Shown piece after piece: positions 9,460 through 17,626 of a DNA stretch of 64,000 nt (position 1 is the stretch's first letter; every line of letters starts with the position of its first letter). This DNA is from CAMQRS01 sp964370645. GTDB taxonomy: Bacteria > Bacillota_I > Bacilli_A > Erysipelotrichales > Erysipelotrichaceae. The position numbers were made by a program, and so were the translations under genes. A model generated the notes under the pieces. The model ran no database searches and was not told where the DNA came from. It worked only from the letters and a program-made list of their open reading frames with translations. The stretch lies in NCBI GenBank assembly GCA_964370645.1, contig CAYJJS010000007.1:1-64000 (forward strand), in the 5' to 3' direction.

Positions 9460-9939
9460 ATGATCAATAGAGTAGTGTTGGTTGGAAGACTGACTAGAGA
9501 CATTGAATTAAGAAAGACACCAAATGGAGCGAGCGTGGTTCAATTTACAATTGCTTGTAATCGTAGATTCAAGCAAGAGGGACAACCAGATGCAGACTTC
9601 ATTAACTGTGTTGCTTGGAACAAAACAGCAGACTTAATGGCGCAATACTTGAACAAAGGTGCGTTAATTGGAATAGAAGGTAGAATTCAAACTAGAAGTT
9701 ATGATGATAAAGACGGAAAGCGAGTATATATTACAGAAGTAGTTGTAGATAGCATTCAGTTTTTAGAATCTAGAAATAGTAATTCTACATCACAACCATA
9801 TTCTCAGCCGTATGCACAACCACAACAAAATCAAGGTATGCAGGCTGGTGGATATACACCAGATGAAACAAGTTCATCATTTGATAAAGAATTCGCAAAT
9901 GATACATTAGATATCGCAAGCGATGATTTACCATTCTAA
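9460..9939 (+). CDS. ssb: Single-stranded DNA-binding protein
   Basis: This 159-residue protein has an N-terminal OB fold (MINRVVLVGRLTRD, FTIACNR, FINCVAWN, GRIQTRSYDDKDG) over about 105 residues, then a Gln/Ser/Pro-rich flexible linker. The acidic tail ends in DDLPF, the tip that docks replication and repair partners. It is located between rpsF and rpsR, 16 bases after rpsF, as in most Firmicutes. It coats single-stranded DNA during replication, repair and recombination. Confidence 0.97.
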   Translation: MINRVVLVGRLTRDIELRKTPNGASVVQFTIACNRRFKQEGQPDADFINCVAWNKTADLMAQYLNKGALIGIEGRIQTRSYDDKDGKRVYITEVVVDSIQFLESRNSNSTSQPYSQPYAQPQQNQGMQAGGYTPDETSSSFDKEFANDTLDIASDDLPF

Positions 9940-9962
9940 AATAGATAGAAAGGAGTATTCAA

Positions 9963-10193
9963 ATGGCTTTTAAAAAACAAAGAGTTGGAAGAAAAAAAAT
10001 CTGTTACTTTACAAAAAATAATGTAGAATCGATTGACTATAAAGATATCGAATTATTAAGAAGATTTATTTCGGCAAACGGAAAAATTATCCCTAGACGT
10101 GTTACTGGGACAAAAGCAAAATACCAAAGAATGTTAGCGACAGCAATCAAACGTGCTCGTCAAATGGCATTATTACCTTACGTAGAGGAATAA
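9963..10193 (+). CDS. rpsR: 30S ribosomal protein S18
   Basis: This 76-residue basic protein has the S18 core IDYKDIELLRRFIS, GKIIPRRVTGT and a C-terminal helix KRARQMALLPYV. It pairs with S6 on the 30S platform. An AGAAAGGAG ribosome site precedes the ATG by 6 bases. It is the last gene of the rpsF-ssb-rpsR operon and is followed at once by a terminator. A Cys in the N-terminal part (KKICYF) is a remnant of the zinc-type S18 signature. Confidence 0.97.
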   Translation: MAFKKQRVGRKKICYFTKNNVESIDYKDIELLRRFISANGKIIPRRVTGTKAKYQRMLATAIKRARQMALLPYVEE

Positions 10194-10199
10194 GAAACT

Positions 10200-10230
10200 T
10201 TAAGATATATCTTGTCGATATATCTTTTTT
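10200..10230 (+). terminator. Intrinsic terminator of the rpsF operon
   Basis: AAGATATATC and GATATATCTT form a 10-bp stem with loop TTGTC, followed by eight or more T residues. Confidence 0.9.
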
Positions 10231-10240
10231 TTATTATAAT
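10212..10240 (+). promoter_or_regulatory. Promoter of the M18 aminopeptidase gene, nested in the preceding terminator
   Basis: TTGTCG (10212-10217) and a perfect TATAAT (10235-10240) have a 17-base spacer. The -35 box lies in the terminator loop and the spacer contains the 3' arm and T-run. Confidence 0.6.
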
Positions 10241-10261
10241 TACTAAGATAGTGAGGTAAAT

Positions 10262-11554
10262 ATGAATAATCAATTATTAGATTTTATACAGCGTAGTCCA
10301 AGTTGTTTCCATGCTGTAGAAAATATGAAACAGGAATTAGTAGAGAATGGATATCAAGAATTAATAGAACAAGAGAAGTGGTCGTTACAAAAAGGTGGTA
10401 AATATTTTGTGACTCGTAATGGTAGCAGTATTATTGCTTTTCATGTTGGGAAAAATGTGGAGCAGATACAATATCAAATTACTTCTTCGCATAGTGATTC
10501 ACCTACCTTTAAGGTAAAGGAAAATGGAGATTTGTGCGTAGCTAATTATGCAAAATTAAATACAGAAATGTATGGTGGTTTGATTGCGTCCACATTCTTT
10601 GATCGCCCTTTATCATTAGCTGGTCGTGTAATGATTAAGAGTGAAACAGGAATAAGAGGTTGCTTAGTGAATATCGATAAGGATATACTTATGATTCCAA
10701 ATGTTGCGATTCATATGAATCGTGAGATTAACAAAGGTTACACATATAATTTACAAGTTGATACATTGCCAATGATTGCGCTTGGAGAGTTTGAATTACA
10801 TGAATATATTGCCTCTTACATGGGTATCGCAAAAGAAGATATTATTGCGAAAGATTTATATGTGTACAATCGCCAATTACCGTGTGTGTGGGGGGCGAAT
10901 GATGATTTTGTGAGTGCACCTAAGCTAGATGATTTACAGTGTGCATATGCAAGTTTTAAGGCGCTTATGGATAGTGAAAACGATAAAGTAGTAAATATGA
11001 GTGCCTGTTTTGATAACGAGGAAGTAGGTTCTTCTTCAAAACAAGGTGCAGGTTCTACCTTTTTATACGATGTATTACAACGTATTCATGAAAATTTTGG
11101 TGAGAGTAATGAGCACTACGTACGTAGTATTTCAAAAAGTTTTATGATTTCTTGTGATAATGCACATGCTGTACATCCAAATCATCCACAAAAAAGTGAT
11201 GAAACAAATCGTGTCTACTTAAACAAAGGAATTGTAGTAAAACATAATGCGAATCAAAAATATACTACAGATGCAATTAGTAATGCAGTATTTAAACAAA
11301 TTTGTGAAAAAGCAAATGTTTCTATACAACATTTTGCCAATCGTTCAGATATGGTTGGTGGAAGTACATTAGGTAATGTTTCTAGTACAAAAGTGAGTAT
11401 GCATTGTATCGATATTGGTCTTCCTCAATTGGCTATGCACTCGGCATATGAAAGTGCAGGAAGCAAAGACACACAATCCCTTTATGATGCATTAATACAA
11501 TTTCATAATTGTACAATATGTATAAAAAATGATCATATTATTGATATAATTTAA
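10262..11554 (+). CDS. M18 family metalloaminopeptidase (aspartyl aminopeptidase type)
   Basis: This 430-residue cytosolic dizinc peptidase removes N-terminal residues, preferentially acidic ones in characterised relatives. Metal-site motifs are visible: H77 in SSHSDSP, the DDFVSAPKLDDL segment, DNEEVGSSS around residues 251-259 with its catalytic and metal Glu pair, and late His residues (SMHCIDIGLPQLAMHS). The length is typical of the bacterial family. It is monocistronic between two terminators, with GTGAGG about 8 bases before the ATG. The family call is firm, the substrate preference less so. Confidence 0.92.
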   Translation: MNNQLLDFIQRSPSCFHAVENMKQELVENGYQELIEQEKWSLQKGGKYFVTRNGSSIIAFHVGKNVEQIQYQITSSHSDSPTFKVKENGDLCVANYAKLNTEMYGGLIASTFFDRPLSLAGRVMIKSETGIRGCLVNIDKDILMIPNVAIHMNREINKGYTYNLQVDTLPMIALGEFELHEYIASYMGIAKEDIIAKDLYVYNRQLPCVWGANDDFVSAPKLDDLQCAYASFKALMDSENDKVVNMSACFDNEEVGSSSKQGAGSTFLYDVLQRIHENFGESNEHYVRSISKSFMISCDNAHAVHPNHPQKSDETNRVYLNKGIVVKHNANQKYTTDAISNAVFKQICEKANVSIQHFANRSDMVGGSTLGNVSSTKVSMHCIDIGLPQLAMHSAYESAGSKDTQSLYDALIQFHNCTICIKNDHIIDII

Positions 11555-11557
11555 ATG

Positions 11558-11595
11558 TAAACGCTATACATGACTAAATGTATAGCGTTTTTTTC
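11558..11595 (+). terminator. Intrinsic terminator after the aminopeptidase gene
   Basis: AAACGCTATACAT and ATGTATAGCGTTT make a 13-bp perfect stem with a 5-6 base loop, followed by T residues. Confidence 0.93.
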
Positions 11596-11601
11596 GGTGA
11601 T

Positions 11602-11630
11602 TTGACTATTTGTGAAAAATGTCGTAATAT
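11602..11630 (+). promoter_or_regulatory. Promoter of the zinc-ribbon gene pair
   Basis: TTGACT and TAATAT are separated by 17 bases. The start codon used by the gene lies 30 bases downstream. Confidence 0.65.
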
Positions 11631-11659
11631 ATCGACTTGAGAGAGAAAGAGGTGGATGT

Positions 11660-12895
11660 ATGTTTTGTGAAGAATGTGGAGGAAAGAACGAAGAGAATTT
11701 TAAGTTTTGTGGGCATTGTGGTAAACAGAATAAATATTATGAAGAGAATATTACACAATCAAGTATAGAAGAAGTTGTGGAAACACCGCAAGAAGAAGTG
11801 ACAAGTGGTCCAAGTCAACCAAAAGAGCCAAGAGAGCCATTTCTACAAAAGTTTACTAAAACTCAAAAAATAGCAGCTGCAAGTGTCGTAGGTGTGATTG
11901 TATTGGGAGTAATCGCATACAATGTAATTAGCAGTCAGTTTAGTGTAGAGACGCAGGTTAAAACGATGGCAGATTGTGTACTAAACAATAAGGCTTGTGC
12001 GTTGGACTATGTAAATTATAAGGAGAGTGATTTCTTTAATGAAGATTTATATGAGGAGCTTATTGAAGTAGAAGAAGATATCGTTAGCAATATTAATGTT
12101 GTCTATGTAGATGAGTCAAACTCAGGTGATGAAGTGTTTGTTGAAGTGGAGTATGAAGTTAGTGGATATAGAGATACTATCTATTTTACACTTGTTAAGA
12201 CAGGGGAAAAAGTGGGTGTATTGTTTGATAAATATGAGTTAATGGACAATCCAATTGATGTTGGAATTGAAGATTATGAAATTATTGTTCCAGAAGGAGC
12301 ACAAGTTACTGCTGGTGGAATTGATGTGGATAAATCCTATTTTCAAGAATCAGTAGATGGTAAAGATTACTATCTTATTGACTATGTAATGAGTGGGTTG
12401 ATTGACGAAATCGAATTTGATTTGAATGGATTTGAATTTAAATACGAAGTAGATGATTATTATCCTTATTTTGATTATACTTATGCGGATTTTGATTTAA
12501 GTGAAGAGGAAGAGGAACAAGCTGTTGAAAGTGCACAAGTACTTGTGGAAACGCTATACGAAGGTAGACGTAATGAAACGGCTTTTGAAGAACTGGGAGT
12601 GGATGCATTAAATGAAGGTGCATATGATGAAATTGATTTAAATGATGGTGTATTAAGTGCTTTTGATGTAACAGGGCTTGATGACATATCTTTTGAGTTA
12701 GTGGACGGGATGCTAATTATGGAGTGTGATATTGAATACGATTACACTTTAGATTTCACAAACATCTTTGATGAAGCGGATACAAATAGTGACTCAGGGA
12801 CAATGATTTATGTGGATTTTGAATTATATAAAGAAGATGGTGTAGTAAAAGCAAGATGGGTAGATGATGTGTCTACGTATTTTAGTAAATATTAA
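11660..12895 (+). CDS. Zinc-ribbon, single-pass membrane protein with acidic extracellular domains (TcaA-like layout)
   Basis: This 411-residue protein has an N-terminal zinc ribbon (CEECGG...CGHCG), a Pro/Glu-rich linker, one transmembrane helix near residues 70-92 (KIAAASVVGVIVLGVIAY) and about 310 very acidic extracellular residues. The layout of zinc ribbon, helix and outer domains resembles TcaA-type cell-envelope proteins; sequence homology cannot be tested here. ATG 11660 was chosen because it has a GAGGTGG site and places the Cys pair at the N-terminus; the upstream GTG at 11612 has no ribosome site. It is followed after 20 bases by another zinc-ribbon membrane protein, probably in one operon. 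Function unknown. Confidence 0.75.
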   Translation: MFCEECGGKNEENFKFCGHCGKQNKYYEENITQSSIEEVVETPQEEVTSGPSQPKEPREPFLQKFTKTQKIAAASVVGVIVLGVIAYNVISSQFSVETQVKTMADCVLNNKACALDYVNYKESDFFNEDLYEELIEVEEDIVSNINVVYVDESNSGDEVFVEVEYEVSGYRDTIYFTLVKTGEKVGVLFDKYELMDNPIDVGIEDYEIIVPEGAQVTAGGIDVDKSYFQESVDGKDYYLIDYVMSGLIDEIEFDLNGFEFKYEVDDYYPYFDYTYADFDLSEEEEEQAVESAQVLVETLYEGRRNETAFEELGVDALNEGAYDEIDLNDGVLSAFDVTGLDDISFELVDGMLIMECDIEYDYTLDFTNIFDEADTNSDSGTMIYVDFELYKEDGVVKARWVDDVSTYFSKY

Positions 12896-12915
12896 TTAGA
12901 AAAGGGAGAAAGAAC

Positions 12916-13641
12916 ATGGCAAAATTTTGTACAAAATGTGGAAAAGAATTAGTAGAAGGAACGTGCGAATGTGTAGCATCACAAAGTGCACAACAAAGCA
13001 CAACGAGTAAGACTGTAGTTTCTGGCTTTGATTTTCAAACGATGAAAAATAAGTTGATGAATGTTGTTATGAAACCAAACGATGGTTTAAAAGGTATGGT
13101 TAAAGGTACAGATTGGATTAGTTTGAGTGTTATTTTAGCGTTGATTGTACTTCCAATCATCGCATTAGTTGTAACTTTCATTAATGGTATATTAGGGGAG
13201 TTTGCACAATATATGGGGTCAATGGGGATTTCAATTCCATATGCACAAATTATTTTCTATTTGTTGTTGACGGTTGTTACAAGTGTATTGAGTGCAACTG
13301 TAGCGATTTATGGAGTGGGTACTTTAATGAATAAAGAGCAAATGAACTTTGTTAAGATAATACACTTTGTAGTGGGATCGTACGTATTTGCTGCGTTGGG
13401 ATCAGTACTGGCAATGATTGTTGGATTTGTTTCATTTGAATATGCAATTTATATATTAGCACTTGGATTTATATTGGCAAATGTAGCTATGATCGTAAAT
13501 TTCGAGGTCATCTCAAAAATAGATATAAACAAGAGAGTGTATGCTATTTTAGTTGTGATAGTTGCACAAGCGTTGTTAACATATGTAATGACATACCACT
13601 TGTTGTTACCGATGATGACTTCATCAGTATCTCCATTTTAA
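12916..13641 (+). CDS. Zinc-ribbon multi-pass membrane protein
   Basis: This 241-residue protein has an N-terminal zinc-ribbon remnant (CTKCGKELVEGTCEC) and a short polar linker. About five hydrophobic segments follow, beginning at DWISLSVILALIVLPIIALV. The arrangement resembles Yip1-like or DUF-type integral membrane proteins that pair with zinc ribbons in Firmicutes. An AAAGGGAGA ribosome site precedes the ATG. It is likely cotranscribed with the zinc-ribbon gene upstream, suggesting a joint envelope function. I do not recognise a specific activity. Confidence 0.65.
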   Translation: MAKFCTKCGKELVEGTCECVASQSAQQSTTSKTVVSGFDFQTMKNKLMNVVMKPNDGLKGMVKGTDWISLSVILALIVLPIIALVVTFINGILGEFAQYMGSMGISIPYAQIIFYLLLTVVTSVLSATVAIYGVGTLMNKEQMNFVKIIHFVVGSYVFAALGSVLAMIVGFVSFEYAIYILALGFILANVAMIVNFEVISKIDINKRVYAILVVIVAQALLTYVMTYHLLLPMMTSSVSPF

Positions 13642-13642
13642 T

Positions 13643-13665
13643 AGAAGCGAAAGCTTCTTTTTTTC
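13643..13665 (+). terminator. Intrinsic terminator with GAAA tetraloop
   Basis: AGAAGC and GCTTCT close a GAAA loop, followed directly by T residues. It begins just after the zinc-ribbon gene's stop codon. Confidence 0.85.
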
Positions 13666-13704
13666 TTGCTATAGATTTTAATACTTCCTTTATGTGTGAA
13701 AAAT

Positions 13705-13713
13705 TGATAAAAT
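13705..13713 (+). promoter_or_regulatory. Extended -10 promoter of gdpP-rplI-dnaB
   Basis: TGATAAAAT is an extended -10 box; the -35 position (TTCCTT at 13685) is poor. It is the only promoter-like element between the terminator and gdpP. Confidence 0.5.
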
Positions 13714-13741
13714 AGGGACAAAGCAAGAAAGTGAGGTAAGT

Positions 13742-15724
13742 ATGAAATATATTGAAAGAATCAAAATGCAAGTAATTATCGTTTTTATTTTGGAAATCAT
13801 TGCATTATCTCTTTTGCTGTACTTAGGATGGAGTGAAGTTGCAATTGCAACAGCAATCGCGATTGGAGTGAATATATTACTAGTTATTTGGATTGTGTTT
13901 ACGATGCGAAAAAGTAAATATGAGCAAGATATACAAATTTCAAGGGTGCTTGGAAATGAGGCGAAGGAAGCACTAGATTTTGGTGGAGTTGGGGTCATTA
14001 TTTATGATAAAAACTATGAAATCACATGGGTGAGTAATTACTTTGACACGAAAGATCAAGTGTTTATTGGTAAAAAGGTAACTAGTTTATTGCCTCAGAT
14101 GGCAGCCTTAATTGAAGGTGAAGTGAATGTGGTTACTGGAGTCATGGATGGATTTGTTTATGAAGTGAGATGTAAGCAAGAAAGTCGCGTATTGTTTATT
14201 AAAGATGTGAGTAAATATGAAGGTTTAGCAAATCGCTATAAACAAGAAAGTTGTGTAGTGGGGATTGTTCATTTAGATAATTATATGGAAGTGTCTGCTT
14301 ATGAAGATGAAAGTGTAATGACAGCAATTCATTTAGGACTTCGTCAACCTGTTGTTGAGTGGGCTAGGAAATATGGTATGGCAATACGTCGATTGCGTAG
14401 TGATCGTTTTATTTTAGTTTTAAATGAAGAAATTTATCAACAAATTTTACATGATAAATTCAGTATTTTGAATGATACTCGAAAAAAAGCACATGAGTTA
14501 GAATTATCAATATCATTATCTATGGCATTTGCGAAGGGAACTACGGATTTATCTTTATTGGATAGTATGTCAAATGACTTACTAGAACTGGCCCAAAGCC
14601 GTGGTGGAGATCAGGTTGCTGTAAAAGAGTATGGTGGAGATGTACAATATTATGGTGGGAATAGTGAAGCTGTTTCAAAGCGTAGTAGAGTACGTGTTCG
14701 TGTTATGAGTCAAGCGATTAAAGAAGCAATATTAGAGAGTGGACAAGTATTTATAACGGGTCATAAGATGATGGATTTTGATTGTATGGGTGCAAATATT
14801 GCATTGAGTCGATTGGTGCAATCACTTGGAAAAAAAGCACACATAGTGAATAAATCCGGTGGAATGGAGATGTATTTAGATAAAGCGATGCATGAATTTG
14901 AATCGACCTTATCACAAAGACATCATTTTATAAGTGATGAAGAAGCGACGCGATTGTGTCGAAAAAATGATTTGGTAATTGTAGCAGATTATCACAATCC
15001 AGCGCACACCAACGCGCCTCGTTTGTTATCATTGATGGAGCGTGTTGTTGTGGTGGATCACCATCGACGCAGTGAAAATGTCATAAAAAATCCAGTGGTC
15101 ATTTATATTGAATCTGGAGCGAGCAGTACTTGTGAGCTACTTACGGAATGTTTTGATTATATAAATGATAGTGTTGATATTAATGAAATTGAGGCTACTT
15201 TTATGTATGTAGGTATTTTGGTAGATACAAACCGTTTTATGCTTCGAACTGGGTTTAGAACATTTGAGGCTGCAGCGAACTTGAAAAAAATGGGTGTTGA
15301 CCCAATCTTGGCAGAAGATGTGCTGAAGGAAGAGTTTGATGATTTTTCAGCAAAAGTGAATATTATGAAATATTCACAGATTATACATGAAAACATAATT
15401 GTTGCTTGTGTAAATAGTCAAGAATGTTTATCTAAGACATTAATGTCCATTAGTGCGGATCGAATGCTTGCCATCAAGGGAATTGAAGCAGCATTTGTTA
15501 TTGCGCGTACTTCCCAAAAGGAGACAGCAATTTCTGCGCGTAGTAAAGGAAATGTTAATGTGCAAAGAATTATGGAAGAAATGCATGGTGGTGGACATTT
15601 TACAGCGGCTGCAACACAGTCGCAAAGTGAAACACCAAGTGAGATGAAACAACAATTATTGGCAAAGATAGATGCCTATTTATTAGAGAAGGAGAACGAA
15701 GATGAAAGTAATACTACTAAATGA
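13742..15724 (+). CDS. gdpP: Cyclic-di-AMP phosphodiesterase GdpP
   Basis: This 660-residue membrane protein hydrolyses c-di-AMP to pApA and so tunes osmotic and wall homeostasis. It has two transmembrane helices (about 8-30 and 34-54), a PAS-like sensor domain (VIIYDKNYEITWVSN), a degenerate GGDEF domain lacking the GG(D/E)EF loop, and a DHH-DHHA1 phosphodiesterase. Metal ligands are visible: H341, D345 and D347 in GHKMMDFDCMG and D439-H440-H441 in VVDHHRR. The DHHA1 motif is GGGHFTAAA. The start codon follows GTGAGG. Its 3' end overlaps rplI by 23 bases, the usual gdpP-rplI-dnaB order in Firmicutes. Confidence 0.95.
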   Translation: MKYIERIKMQVIIVFILEIIALSLLLYLGWSEVAIATAIAIGVNILLVIWIVFTMRKSKYEQDIQISRVLGNEAKEALDFGGVGVIIYDKNYEITWVSNYFDTKDQVFIGKKVTSLLPQMAALIEGEVNVVTGVMDGFVYEVRCKQESRVLFIKDVSKYEGLANRYKQESCVVGIVHLDNYMEVSAYEDESVMTAIHLGLRQPVVEWARKYGMAIRRLRSDRFILVLNEEIYQQILHDKFSILNDTRKKAHELELSISLSMAFAKGTTDLSLLDSMSNDLLELAQSRGGDQVAVKEYGGDVQYYGGNSEAVSKRSRVRVRVMSQAIKEAILESGQVFITGHKMMDFDCMGANIALSRLVQSLGKKAHIVNKSGGMEMYLDKAMHEFESTLSQRHHFISDEEATRLCRKNDLVIVADYHNPAHTNAPRLLSLMERVVVVDHHRRSENVIKNPVVIYIESGASSTCELLTECFDYINDSVDINEIEATFMYVGILVDTNRFMLRTGFRTFEAAANLKKMGVDPILAEDVLKEEFDDFSAKVNIMKYSQIIHENIIVACVNSQECLSKTLMSISADRMLAIKGIEAAFVIARTSQKETAISARSKGNVNVQRIMEEMHGGGHFTAAATQSQSETPSEMKQQLLAKIDAYLLEKENEDESNTTK

Positions 15725-16148
15725 TGTTAAGAAAGTTGGTAAAAAAGGGGAATTAAAAGAAGTGTCGGATGGTTATGCGAGAAATTTTTTAATTGCCAAA
15801 GGAATGGCTGTGGAAGCAACAAAGCGTAGTTTAGAAATTTTGGATGAGCAAAATAAACAAGCAGAAGCAGATGAAAAAGAATTGGAAAGACAAGCACAAG
15901 TCATTAAGGAAGAGCTACAAAATATCGTACTAGAGTTTAAAATTAAAGCTGGTAAAGGTGGGAAAGTGTTTGGTAGTGTTTCGACAAAACATATTGTAGA
16001 ACAGTTGCGTGATACACATGGGATTAAGTTGGATAAGCGTAAGTTTATTGATACACATGGTGCAAATGGTTTAGGTACGACAATTTTAAAAGTAGATTTA
16101 TATCGTAATAAAGTGATTGGTGAAGTTAAAGTTCACCTATCTGAATAG
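15702..16148 (+). CDS. rplI: 50S ribosomal protein L9
   Basis: This 148-residue protein begins with the L9 signature MKVILLNDVKKVGKKGE and DGYARNFLIAKGMA. A long Glu/Lys helix follows, then a C-terminal rRNA-binding domain with GKGGKVFGSVS. L9 binds 23S rRNA near the L1 stalk and influences reading-frame maintenance. GGAG seven bases before the ATG lies within the end of gdpP, so the two are translationally adjacent. dnaB starts six bases after its stop. Confidence 0.97.
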   Translation: MKVILLNDVKKVGKKGELKEVSDGYARNFLIAKGMAVEATKRSLEILDEQNKQAEADEKELERQAQVIKEELQNIVLEFKIKAGKGGKVFGSVSTKHIVEQLRDTHGIKLDKRKFIDTHGANGLGTTILKVDLYRNKVIGEVKVHLSE

Positions 16149-16154
16149 GTTTAT

Positions 16155-17507
16155 ATGAGTAGAGTATTACCAAATAATAGCGAAGCTGAACAAGCAATAT
16201 TGGGTGCATTGTTAGTGTATCCACAAGTTGCGAAGGTTGCATATGATCAAAATGTTGTGAAAGAAGATTTTTTCATTGATGCACATGTTCGTATATATGA
16301 TGCTATGGAGTACTTGATGCATGCGAATACTCCTATTGATGCAACAACACTAATTGCTCGACTTCAAGACACAGAGCAATTACAAATGGTTGGTGGAGCG
16401 GATTATGTTGTAAGTTTAAGTGATTGTTCTGTTAGTAGTGCAAATGTTCAGTATTATATTGAAATTATACAAAAGAAAGCTTATGCTAGACATTTAATTG
16501 AGGCTGCTGAACACATCGCAGAAGAAGGTTTTGATGAAAGTTTAGATTTAGATGATTTGATGGATGAAGCGGAACGCAAAATTTTAAATGTAACAAGACG
16601 ACGTAAAGCGACTAGTTTTAAAGATTCACGCTCAGTTGTTACAAATGTAATTGAAGAGATTAATGCATTGCGTAACTCAAGTGGTGGAATTACTGGTATT
16701 GAGACAGGTTATCACGATTTGGATCGTTTGACGAATGGATTACAAAGAGGGGATTTAATCATTTTGGCAGCACGTCCTTCCATGGGGAAAACTGCATTCG
16801 CATTAAACTTGGCATTAAATGCGGCAGAAAGACCTAAGAATACAGGAGCAATTGCGTTATTTTCATTAGAGATGCCAGCGGAGCAGTATATGCGTAGGAT
16901 TTTAAGTGCGAAGTCACGTGTAGAAGGAAATAAACTTCGTAGCGGGCACTTGCGTAATGATGAAGTAAACAAGCTGAGTGAAGGTGCAAACGCTTTGTCT
17001 GCTTTAAAGATTTTTATTGATGATAGTGCAGTTGTAAAAATACCTGAAATATTCTCAAAGTGTCGTAAGTTAAAATCTGAGCATGAATTAGATATGATTG
17101 TTATTGACTATTTGCAGTTAATTAGTGGATCTAGTAAATCTAAAGATAATAGACAGCAAGAAATTTCTGAAATATCAAGATCCTTAAAAGCTTTAGCAAG
17201 GGAGTTGGAAGTACCTGTTATCGCTTTGTCACAGTTGTCTCGTGGAGTGGAACAAAGGGCAGATAAAAGACCAATGATGTCTGATTTGCGTGAATCTGGA
17301 GCAATTGAGCAAGATGCGGATATCGTTATGTTCTTGTATCGTGATGATTATTATGATCGAGAAAATGATGTAAAACCGGATTTAGTAGAGACAGAGCTAG
17401 ATATACAAAAACACCGTAATGGAGGTTTAGAAAAAATACGTCTATCTTTTCAAAAAACAATCAATGCATTTTATAGTGTCGAAAAATCAATGGAAATACA
17501 AGAGTAG
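16155..17507 (+). CDS. dnaB: Replicative DNA helicase (DnaB family; called DnaC in Bacillus)
   Basis: This 450-residue hexameric 5'-3' helicase unwinds the replication fork. An N-terminal primase-interacting domain opens with NNSEAEQAILGALL, followed by a RecA-like ATPase. The Walker A motif ARPSMGKTAFALN lies near residue 206, the Walker B strand is MIVIDYLQLI, and the signature ALSQLSRGVEQR and MSDLRESGAIEQDAD motifs are present. Length is typical. It is last in the gdpP-rplI-dnaB operon, and the terminator stem includes its stop codon. Confidence 0.97.
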   Translation: MSRVLPNNSEAEQAILGALLVYPQVAKVAYDQNVVKEDFFIDAHVRIYDAMEYLMHANTPIDATTLIARLQDTEQLQMVGGADYVVSLSDCSVSSANVQYYIEIIQKKAYARHLIEAAEHIAEEGFDESLDLDDLMDEAERKILNVTRRRKATSFKDSRSVVTNVIEEINALRNSSGGITGIETGYHDLDRLTNGLQRGDLIILAARPSMGKTAFALNLALNAAERPKNTGAIALFSLEMPAEQYMRRILSAKSRVEGNKLRSGHLRNDEVNKLSEGANALSALKIFIDDSAVVKIPEIFSKCRKLKSEHELDMIVIDYLQLISGSSKSKDNRQQEISEISRSLKALARELEVPVIALSQLSRGVEQRADKRPMMSDLRESGAIEQDADIVMFLYRDDYYDRENDVKPDLVETELDIQKHRNGGLEKIRLSFQKTINAFYSVEKSMEIQE

Positions 17508-17527
17508 AGATAATCTCTACTTTTTTT
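17503..17527 (+). terminator. Intrinsic terminator after dnaB
   Basis: AGTAGAGA and TCTCTACT form the stem around a TAA loop, followed by seven T residues. The dnaB stop codon lies in the 5' arm. Confidence 0.9.
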
Positions 17528-17546
17528 ATGTTGAATCATTTCTTTG

Positions 17547-17576
17547 TTGACAAATATAAGTTTTTTTATATACAAT
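17547..17576 (+). promoter_or_regulatory. Promoter of the sialidase gene
   Basis: A perfect TTGACA -35 box (17547-17552) and TACAAT (17571-17576, within TATACAAT) have an 18-base spacer. A cre site starts 12 bases after the -10 box. Confidence 0.8.
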
Positions 17577-17588
17577 CATACTATGGTA

Positions 17589-17603
17589 TTGTAAGCGGTT
17601 ACT
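17589..17603 (+). promoter_or_regulatory. cre site (CcpA operator) of the sialidase gene
   Basis: TTGTAAGCGGTTACT matches WTGNAANCGNWNNCW at every fixed position. It covers the transcription start region, about +5 to +19, where CcpA represses in related bacteria. Its first nine bases are identical to the cre of the GH123-like gene. Confidence 0.75.
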
Positions 17604-17626
17604 CTGATAGAGTGAAAGGGGAATAT

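Noticed and set aside
17528..17626. An N-terminal extension of the sialidase
   Set aside because: The extra codons cover the promoter and cre site and would bury the signal peptide; ATG 17627 has its own ribosome site.
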